Source: Pelargonium nanum (lineage: Eukaryota > Streptophyta > Magnoliopsida > Geraniales > Geraniaceae). Taken from it: a DNA stretch of 26,295 nucleotides. Positions 19,401-26,295 of this stretch are shown here, piece after piece. Both the position numbers and the translations under genes were made by a program. The stretch is taken from contig JAYMTF010001106.1 of the NCBI GenBank assembly GCA_036897485.1, positions 1 through 26,295 of the forward strand. The letters are read 5' to 3'. How positions within the stretch are numbered: the stretch's first letter is position 1; each line of letters starts with the position of its first letter. Under the pieces are notes generated by a model. The model ran no database searches, had not been told where the DNA came from, and was given only the letters and a program-made list of their open reading frames with translations.

Positions 19401-22400
19401 CATATTTTACATGTATTTCAAAGTCAGCAGTTTCTTACTGGGGGCTTATAACAACTTGATTTAATAAATAAAACAGGAAAATCATGGTTCCTCTTTTAAT
19501 ATCATTTTTACCACAGCCGAAAGAGCACAAACCAAACTGACAAGTAAAGATTTTTTATATATATATACACGGGAAGCAAAGAGAACTTCTCTGGATGGTT
19601 TATTATTCTTACTTGTTGAAGGCGGCACGCCCAACCATTACTCCATGAGCTCCATGCCTAAGGCCTGCTTTGACCTTCAGTTTATAATGTCCAGGAAAAA
19701 CAGGTTAGAATATAAAAACATCAAGAGCCTTTTATTCAAGGACAGTCAATTCACTAAAAGGAGGATATGCAGATTGCAAAACCATACTGTGAACCCTTAA
19801 ATTGTGTAAAATAGAAAAAAGACCTATTATGAAACCATGGCACCACATCTTGCTGGTTGTGCAACCGAGAACTGACGCATGTGAAATCTTACCTTCGTCA
19901 AATTTTCTTAAGTTGATAGTTGAAGACCCAATATTAATAATAATAAGGGTGAAGGCAGGACTTGCACCTGTGACCTTTAGCTCAATCATGCTTTGATACC
20001 ATGTAGAGGACCAACTAAACTAAAAGCCTAAACTAATAGTTGAAGGCCCAATATTAATTTTATACTATAACTCTTTGCATAAACTATGTGTTAATACTAA
20101 AAGCATATGGAAACCCAATCAGTAGAAGGCCCTTATTTCAAGATCAAAATGTTTGCCACAAACTTCTTATCATAGTGTATGTGAACAAATACGGTTAAGT
20201 GCTTCATAGGTGATATTGGTCTTAGCCTCCTCGCTCATTCTCTGTTCAGGCTTGCATACTAAAAATGACAGTTTCAACAATAGTTTACCTCGTCGACATG
20301 CTTGATACCTCCATTTATTGTAAACCTTAAGTCTGGAAAATCACGCAACAGTCCATAAAAGTATTCATATCTGCATTCAACAAAATATGAAAGGTTGTCA
20401 ATAGAGAATTTTATGAATAGCAGCACAAATTTTGATTTACAACCTTCAGTGATTATAACACTGAAAGAAATATTTTTTAGCACAACATATTAAAGTGAGC
20501 AAATTATTATGTATATACTTCAGGGGAGGAATTGTTCGATTTGCGGCTGGGCTTATGCCATTGAGCAGTGCCTTCCTGGAATGTATAACGAAATGTCTGG
20601 TTGGTGACAATGAAGAAACCTTGTGAATAAAATCACCTGAAATAAAAAATAAAAAAAAAACAAAATAAAAATAAAATAAAATAAAATAAAAAAACAGGAA
20701 GGGCAAGGTCAGAAACATCCTAGTAATTTTTAAATAGGAGATACAGACAAGACACAGGGCCTAATTTGAACACAAGTCCAATCCATTTCCAATTCAGATC
20801 AGCTACAAAGTAACATACATCAATAGGTCTTCTTCTTTTTCATTTTCCCAGCAAATATGGTCTTTAATACAATAATACTACATATTTGATTCCAAATCTT
20901 ATTTGTATGAACGCTATCTTCATAAATATTTGCTATCGATAACAGGCTACTAGAAGTAATCGAGTGCTTTAGGAAGTTGGTGAAATTGAAGACATAGATA
21001 GAACTGAAAACAAGTTTACCATAGCATTCCAAGTCTTCTTCAATTACATATATTTCACTTATAGATTTCAGAAAATGAACCTCATTTAAGTTTTCCATAA
21101 TGCAAGATGCACCTAACTCTATAAGAATTCCAGTATAAATCGTCTCAAATACTAAATATGGATTTTTTTTAAAGTACAATACATTCTATTCTTAGCACAT
21201 TGTAACCAATCTATGGGTGTGCAAAGAATGCACCAAAGGTTTTAGTCAAAGCATCACTTGTTTCATCACTTTCATGTATTTTATGATTAAATGGAACAGT
21301 CATTTAAGGTCACATTTAAAACAAAAAAGATTAATAAAAATAAAGAATGTTAGGACAAGAACCTTACACAGCTCATTATATGAATCATGATCGTCAACAC
21401 CAATTCGACATTTAACACTAACTGGAACGTCTGTATTGTCAGCAATAACTGACATAGCTTCACCTACAAACTTTCTTGTCAACACCAGATGTCTGTATCA
21501 GATCAAACTGACAAGGAAAATCTGTAAAGTGGGTTTGGTCCGCGAAATTAATATCAAGATTCCAGTAATCTAAACCAATATTGCAAGTTGTTCATCATTG
21601 ATTGATGAACGATTTGAGCACATTACCAATATGGTCAATTACAGTCTTGCACAAGCTTATCACACAGCTACTAAAGCTTCAGGTATGTCTTTACTCCTTT
21701 GACTACTGTAATACTCCATACCCAACAAAAATGCAGTACAACAAGATTGCAAGGATGATGACAACAGAGACTTACTGAAGTATGACATAAACGTGTAATA
21801 AGTCAACTTTGAGAAAATGAGTGACAGAGTCAAGCAGAATAGGGTTGCTTTAGCCATGTGGGAGCAAGATTGTCCATTTCACATCCCGTTCACTTGGGAT
21901 TGAAATGACAAGATTGGAATTGTACATTCCCATGGGAATGAAATAAAAGTAGGACTATTTTGCCCTTCACATACCCTAATTGATAGTATTATGCATAATT
22001 CTCTCACTACCTTTCTCAACCCAACTCTTTTATTTTGCACACAGTCATAACTGCCTCTTCTACCAACCCAGGAGTAATACTACACTCCTGAGATTGCAGT
22101 CATATTCCAGGAGAAAATGAGAGGGTAATTAGAGCTATGGCACATGACACCAAGAGTAATTCCCAGGGAATGAAACATGCCCATGCATAACGAAATGAGG
22201 AAGTTTGCAAGTCTGAAGTTAATCCATGGAATCTTGATCTCATTTCAACAAACCAACCACCTGATGAAAATAGTTATGAATACTTATGATCATCAATTTA
22301 ATCAGATGCTTATCAAACCTTTGGATTAAGCATAAGACTAACACCAAAGCACCCGTGTCCAGCTACCCTTGGACTGGGACATCCACAACTGGAAAATAAA

Positions 22401-25209
22401 CACAAAGGTTTAAATTATAAATAAATAAAGGAAAAGAAAAATAAGAATAGGGTGAACAGCATTATACAAACTTAAAATTAATCTCATCATAACCGTAGGG
22501 ATGAGCAAGTTCAGTCGCCTTTGCTATGTTTTTCAAATTATTCCCGCCAATTTGAAGGACAATAGGATGTTGTTCTGGACCAAAATCCAAGAACCTTCCC
22601 TGAGTAATTAAAAAAAAATACAGAATCAGCTACCATATTACTGTCTACTATACTAAACTACACACCAAAAGGTCTCAACTCTCAAGGAAAGAAGATAACA
22701 TTTTAAGGTGCTAAAAACCTAAAACAGTCCTGCTATCATCATTATATAATAAAACAGAAGATATTCATATTCTCCCAAAGCAACCAGAATAGATTCATAG
22801 AACTTTTGAAGATTATGAAACTGATTTTAATACTAGTACGACCACTTTATTAGAGATAATAGACTTAGCTACTTAAAATAGCCAAAAAGTTTTTTTTTTT
22901 TTTTAAATCACATATGCATATTAAATACCCATTTGGTTGACTGGATAAGATTTATATCTATATCCTATGAGCATCTGCTTAAATAATGGGACACATAACT
23001 ACTATTTGTAAATAAGCAAGAGGAAAAATTTAGTGCGCATTAATAATAGTATACTAACATATAAATAAAAACATACAAAGAAGGTATCCATAGAGTAAAT
23101 GAATAAAAATAAAGAGTACAGGGATTTAACAAAAAAAAAAATGTTATGAACTTTTTTTATCTAAGAAAATAAAACTCTTATTTGTATCCTCAAAGAAGTT
23201 CTTTACACTTTTGCTTCATTATGCAATATGCACATCCCTAAAAATTAATTAGTTCTTATACCATTTTCCCACAAGCTGATAAGGAAATTATGCCCAATTT
23301 TCCATGATTCATATGACCAGTCAGTTATCCTCATTTATTTGAAGCCATTAGACTTCTGCTACAATGCTTATATGCTTCTGCCTTCTGCTTTACTAAATTA
23401 TGAAGACATCTGAGTTGGTCACTATTCAGTCGAAGTTAACATGAATGTTCATAATTTTTCATTGGCACTTTGAAATGATCTCATTAACATTGCCAGTAGG
23501 AACAAACAAAGAATGTGTACATATACCATAATGAATTCAAACCATTAGGAAATTCGTATCTTTCCCTACTGTCCCAAGTCACATATTTATGACGTCTTTT
23601 GGCAAATAGTCACATCAAAAAATCATAAGCCGATATACCAAATACCCCAATATTTATATCACATGTCAATTCATGCATAGCCAATCCAAGGCTCAAACAC
23701 AACTTAGGTTATAAGTTTTACATGACTATAGCTTTCTTCTTCACGCTATCAACCAGTTGCTGGGTGATTACCATATACCACTCTATTACACACTGACATC
23801 AAGCATTTCTTGCCGGAGCTCAATAATGTATATTATATGCATATCTTTATAAGTTATAAGTCATAACACTTCATCAACTTCCCAAGTTAGCATCCATCAG
23901 TGACTTGTTTCTCCTCTTCCAAAAATACTCAATATTCTCTAAGCAGTCAATGAGTGACTCAAATAGACAATAGTGAAACATAATTTCCACAATATTTTAT
24001 TTCCAACTATCGCATTAAAATGAGGAACACATGCTTGCACACACACACACACACACACACACAATGGGCTTACAAATGGATGTCGGATGTCCTTATTAAA
24101 TGTAGTTAGGGCAGTTCAATTGGATATGAAATGACGAACATGCTTCAGAAAGCAGTTTGGGGCTATGTTAAGCAATTCACAATGACAAACCCATTGGAGA
24201 AGTTGGACAAAAATTACTGATAGAAAAATCACCAAAAAGTAGAATACTTGGATATGGAGTCTTAAGCAAAACTTGGGATGTGGGAAAAGGCACACACAAT
24301 CCTATAGAAAATAAAAAGTGAGTTAAAATAAATGCGAATTTCCAATCAAGATGGTTCAAATGTTTTTAGCAACTGATCTTTTATGTACTGAAATCTCTTT
24401 TCATAACATTGTTCATATTAAATCTGGTCATAAACATTTAGCACCAAAAAGAAATATAACCCTTCACAAGAGACCAATAGAGGAGCAAGGTCCTTTGTCT
24501 GATACGATACAAAGTTTGGTTGTATATGCATCCCTTCAAGAACATACTCCTATTCATTAGCTTGTTTATAATGAATGAAGAACTCAATATTAGGAACAGT
24601 TATATAAAAAGTGGTAAAAAGTCAAATTAAGGACTATAATCATTTTTACAAATAATCATTTTTTAATCTTGTATCCTCAATCATAATAAGTTAATAACAA
24701 AGCTCTTGTTTCTAGATCTTAAATGCATAATGTTTTTAGCGCACTATTCTTGATGAATCCTTCAAAACACAAATCTCCCACAAACTTACCAAATTGTCCT
24801 TCTGATAAACAATGGTTTCTACAGCACGCATCTCTGTGTAAAGCCATGCATGCTTTGATAAGAGCCGAGCTAATGTTCTATAGTGGTTGTCTGTCCAGTC
24901 CATCATAGGAGCAACACTGGGAATAGTTCAACCAAAATCAATGTGGTAGACAGAAGCAAGTAAACTTACCATATAAAGAAAATAAATTAAAACAATAATT
25001 CGTCACCTAAACCAAGGAGGAAGATAGCGGTCAAAAACCATCTCACTTTTAGTATGTAGTTGATGTTTTTGGGTGCAAGCGCGTAGTTTTCTTGACTTAG
25101 CTGAATTCTGATCAAGTAAATTAAACATAAATCTATGACTGTTTTTCAGGACAATAGATTTAATAGGAGTAAATGAAGCTATTAAGGTGGATCCTGAAGA
25201 CTTCATCAT
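13413..25209 (-). CDS. dusA: tRNA-dihydrouridine(20/20a) synthase, DusA type
   Basis: FMN enzyme reducing uridine to dihydrouridine in the tRNA D-loop with NADPH. Twelve minus-strand exons join in frame: 25209-25007, 24916-24790, 22599-22472, 22388-22319, 21470-21368, 20636-20519, 20370-20289, 19674-19613, 16157-16085, 15989-15906, 14285-14205 and 13577-13413, giving 431 aa; all introns are GT-AG. Residues 1-67 are Ser/Lys/Arg-rich without conservation and look like an organelle transit peptide. Then come [10 protein letters not shown] (68-77, FMN site), [21 protein letters not shown] with the expected catalytic Cys about 156, [14 protein letters not shown] with flavin-contacting Lys about 196, VIHSRKALL with His about 229, FTINGG, and [14 protein letters not shown]. 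The C-terminal DusA tail has [36 protein letters not shown] and WKREADAAF, and ends [16 protein letters not shown]. All key residues are intact. The start is the first ATG of exon 2; a second ATG follows directly. Target compartment is inferred. Confidence 0.95.
13610..14195 (-). other. Last intron of the DUS gene
   Basis: This intron joins the exon ending at 14205 (...AAATGCACG, GTATGT donor) to the one starting at 13577 (CTTGCAG acceptor). It is AT-rich and nothing recognisable lies inside. Confidence 0.7.
14470..15240. mobile_element. Solo-LTR-like retrotransposon fossil in a DUS intron
   Basis: In the intron between exons ending at 15906 and starting at 14285, about 770 bp are richer in G+C than the surroundings and non-coding. 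On the plus strand they hold a promoter-like CTCCACTATAAATACACTC near 15050-15070, with a downstream region like the U5 part of a Ty3-type LTR. No internal coding domains are seen, so it would be a solo LTR or fragment: broken and old. The ends are not defined, and the call rests on composition and the TATA context only. Confidence 0.3.
16430..16795. mobile_element. MITE-like insertion in the large DUS intron
   Basis: The left edge GAGCATCTGCAACGGGCC at 16430-16447 matches the GAGCATCTCCAANGG-type termini seen in many plant MITEs. Repeated GCTAAGC words occur on both sides of an AT-rich centre. A matching right terminus was not found, so the element is probably truncated or diverged. The right coordinate is approximate. 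Confidence 0.4.
17100..17807. mobile_element. 708-bp non-autonomous DNA transposon
   Basis: The ends are GGCATCGTTTGGCAAC (17100-17115) and, inverted at 17792-17807, GGTATCGTTTGGGAAC, matching at 14 of 16. Subterminal GATAAGGGCA near the left end is mirrored by TGCCCTTATC near the right. The centre is AT-rich and non-coding. A second copy of the terminal word (CCAAACGAT) sits just outside the right end, so the true right border may be about 10 bases further out; no clean target duplication was found. Confidence 0.6.
18240..18627 (-). pseudogene. Captured N-terminal fragment of a myo-inositol 3-kinase gene
   Basis: On the minus strand an ATG at 18627-18625 begins [20 protein letters not shown] then YCH. 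A stop and frame change near 18555 follow, and the alternate frame continues [74 protein letters not shown] and FDFMMAFGV. Resemblance stops at about 18240. This matches, from memory, the N-terminus of plant pfkB-type inositol 3-kinase (Arabidopsis At5g58730 type), which phosphorylates myo-inositol in phytate synthesis. The family reads GNYCHDV and [12 protein letters not shown] at these places, so only about 120 of some 370 residues are present and the catalytic C-terminal half is missing. It cannot encode a kinase. The GC-rich codons differ sharply from the AT-rich intron around it. Confidence 0.75.
18999..19017 (+). repeat. TA microsatellite between two transposons
   Basis: A (TA)n run, about 7 units, lies exactly between the right edge of the foldback element and the left edge of the next one. 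A similar run lies at 17882-17901 (about 10 units) and a shorter one at 19230-19238. Confidence 0.8.
19018..19230. mobile_element. Small foldback MITE related to its left neighbour
   Basis: The ends are GGAATTGAGAATTCTAAGCC on the left and, inverted on the right, GAATAAGGAATCTAAGCC. Inside, ATTGGCTTAGGCTAAGCC (about 19046-19063) is mirrored near 19180-19199, and TGAGGTTATGACA is mirrored as TGTCATCACCTCA. The core has GGATCCG at 19098 followed by CGCTCCG and a CCCA..AATTCA block. The same order occurs at 18864 in the neighbouring element, so the two are diverged relatives. TA runs bound it on both sides. No coding capacity. Confidence 0.65.
19916..20058 (-). mobile_element. TRIM-like LTR fossil with primer-binding-site motif
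   Basis: Two near-identical 23-bp segments (19916-19938 and 20036-20058) flank about 97 bp. Read on the minus strand, the order is LTR-end-like sequence, TGGTATCAAAGC (20001-19990) resembling the initiator-tRNA primer-binding site, then a short internal part. This is the plan of a very small, non-coding LTR element (TRIM), here fragmentary and old. A tRNA-derived SINE is the alternative, because GGTGCAAGTCC resembles a B box. Confidence 0.4.
20641..20696 (+). repeat. (AAAAT)n low-complexity tract at a DUS splice acceptor
   Basis: An A-rich AAAAT repeat lies directly upstream, on the transcript strand, of the acceptor for the exon starting at 20636. It reads as TTTTA repeats there and so serves as the polypyrimidine tract. 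Length variation in this repeat could affect splicing efficiency, which is inference. Confidence 0.6.
21840..22215. mobile_element. Possible MITE relic with a 16-bp perfect palindrome
   Basis: In the intron between the exons starting at 21470 and ending at 22319, a perfect palindrome CATTCCCATGGGAATG lies at 21925-21940. It is surrounded by TGGGATTGAAATG/GGAATGAAA words that recur near 22165 (CCCAGGGAATGAAACATG). Such GGGAATG-rich sequence is common in plant hAT-type MITEs. Ends and target duplication could not be defined. Confidence 0.3.
22600..24789 (-). other. 2.2 kb DUS intron
   Basis: This intron runs from the GTAAGTTT donor after ...AAGGACAATTTG to the CTCAG acceptor before GGAAGGTTC. 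It contains an (AC)n microsatellite at about 24038-24062 and otherwise AT-rich sequence. Open frames at 24177-24359 and 24351-24560 show no domain and no splice context, and are judged to be chance. Confidence 0.7.
24036..24062 (+). repeat. (CA)n microsatellite
   Basis: About 13 uninterrupted CA units lie in a DUS intron. A likely polymorphic locus. Confidence 0.9.
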
Positions 25210-25246
25210 CCTTCTAATCAGATCAAGGCCTGCACCGCTAAGTACC

Positions 25247-26125
25247 TATTCATTAGACAAAACTAGATCATCAAATTAATTCTTCAGGAAAGGTTTCGTA
25301 TAGGAAAGGTCATGATATACAAATAGATGATTGACTTCAAGTCTATAAGCACGGAAGAATAAGATAAAAGAATTCAATTGTACATTAATCACTGCATAAC
25401 ATGTGGAGGAAATTTTCAGAGCTTTATGTATCTCCTCTGAGTAATTTTTTCCCCTAGTTGAGTAAAGGGGTAACAAATTGCCAGCATACCCTGAAATTTA
25501 ATACATTCACCGAAACCTCCGAGTCAAATATTTATACGTAGAGAAAAGCAGTGTGTTCTTATCTATGTTATGATTGGTGGTGCCTCGTCATTGGCACTTC
25601 AAATAGAATACAAAAGAACAGCAATAGAAACTACAATAGGCAATACGCATTCAAGTTTAACAAAAAAAATCACAATCCCTATTTGATTCAAGAGGAAATG
25701 GGAAAAATGCTACTTAAACCCGGATTTCCATTCGGTATTGCATTTTAATCTATTAACATTTCCTCTTGCATTAATCAATTCAAATGGTTAGAGAATACAG
25801 TGGTAAACACCAACCCTCCTAAACAGTCCTAATCCCTAGAGGCATTCAGAGCCTTGAAGAACAATTCAGAATGTACAAGTTATAACTCTGAAGTTTGCCT
25901 TGAACTGTACCAAGCCAATTGCCATTTTCTTTCGAAAACATCAGCACACCCATTTGCACATAAACCAAATGGGTTAAGGAAAACAAAGCTTCCTGTGTTG
26001 CCTAGCTACAAGAAACGAATCAAACATAAATAAAACAGGAGCAACTAATCCGACATTTTATCGAACACATGGTGGGCGTGACACAGATATACATAGTGAA
26101 ACAGAGAAGAGTGAGCAGAGATTAC
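25247..26125 (-). other. 5' UTR intron of the DUS gene
   Basis: The intron runs from the donor CTCAAG|GTAATC at 26126/26125 to an acceptor near 25246 (AATAG|GTACTTAG) or a little downstream. No further exon or repeat is recognised in it. The open frame at 25551-25748 on the plus strand has no support. Confidence 0.5.
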
Positions 26126-26240
26126 CTTGAGGGTTGAGCAGAGATTGGAGGCAAGAGTGTTAGCTGAATTTCGCAGAGTGGAGTTGAGTCAGATAATTCG
26201 AGTGGTTTTGGGTTTTGAGGGTATCGTGTTATCAGCGGGT
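26126..26240 (-). other. Probable non-coding first exon of the DUS gene
   Basis: On the minus strand this stretch is C/A-rich like a plant leader and ends in the good donor CTCAAG|GTAATC. It contains no ATG, so translation would start in the next exon at 25209. A run of about 19 T on the plus strand (26260-26278) lies just upstream. The transcription start is not determined. Confidence 0.45.
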
Positions 26241-26295
26241 GATTTGTAATTTTGCAGGTTTTTTTTTTTTTTTTTTTCAATACAAAACTTTGGGC

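Noticed and set aside
19732-19989. 85-codon minus-strand frame next to a DUS exon
   Set aside because: It lies in an intron and partly overlaps the TRIM-like relic; the DUS reading frame continues correctly from the exon at 20289 to the one at 19674 without it.

Overview
The window is plant nuclear DNA, almost certainly from a eudicot. It is AT-rich, its genes are split by many GT-AG introns, one gene encodes a nuclear-encoded photosystem II subunit, another encodes a plant-type cytokinin-activating enzyme, and the introns and spacers are littered with small transposon relics. No RNA gene, CRISPR array or bacterial-type operon is visible. Exon coordinates below were worked out by hand from splice signals, frame continuity and family resemblance.

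Layout: (1) 1-1790 is intergenic. A cluster of TGGGCY promoter motifs lies near 326-387, an imperfect direct repeat at 671-850, and the LOG promoter and 5' UTR at the right. (2) 1797-3646 (+) is a seven-exon LONELY GUY (LOG) gene for cytokinin riboside 5'-monophosphate phosphoribohydrolase, 236 aa, with a hAT-like MITE in intron 2. (3) 3650-5250 is intergenic with a decayed LTR-like relic. (4) 9989-5255 (-) is a three-exon gene for an unrecognised 856-aa acidic plant protein with a central coiled coil. Intron 1 carries a MITE. (5) 10.1-12.6 kb is intergenic, with an unexplained GC-richer stretch and a tRNA-derived SINE. (6) 12908-12603 (-) is an intronless gene for PsbTn, the photosystem II 5 kDa protein. 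(7) 25209-13413 (-) is a tRNA-dihydrouridine synthase of the DusA type: 12 coding exons over about 11.8 kb, 431 aa, plus a probable non-coding first exon near 26126-26240.

The most interesting object lies in the 3.4 kb intron of the DUS gene (16158-19612). A foldback DNA element (about 17881-19018) has roughly 150-bp inverted arms and sits between TA microsatellites. Between the arms is a degraded copy of the N-terminal coding region of a pfkB-type myo-inositol 3-kinase gene, a Pack-type gene-fragment capture. Directly beside it is a smaller element (19018-19230) of similar design and with the same GGATCCG core, also bounded by TA repeats. Together they suggest a TA-microsatellite-targeting foldback family able to pick up host gene fragments.

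The four genes have no shared pathway: cytokinin activation, an unknown protein, photosystem II and tRNA modification. They look like ordinary unlinked neighbours; the three on the minus strand run in the same direction.
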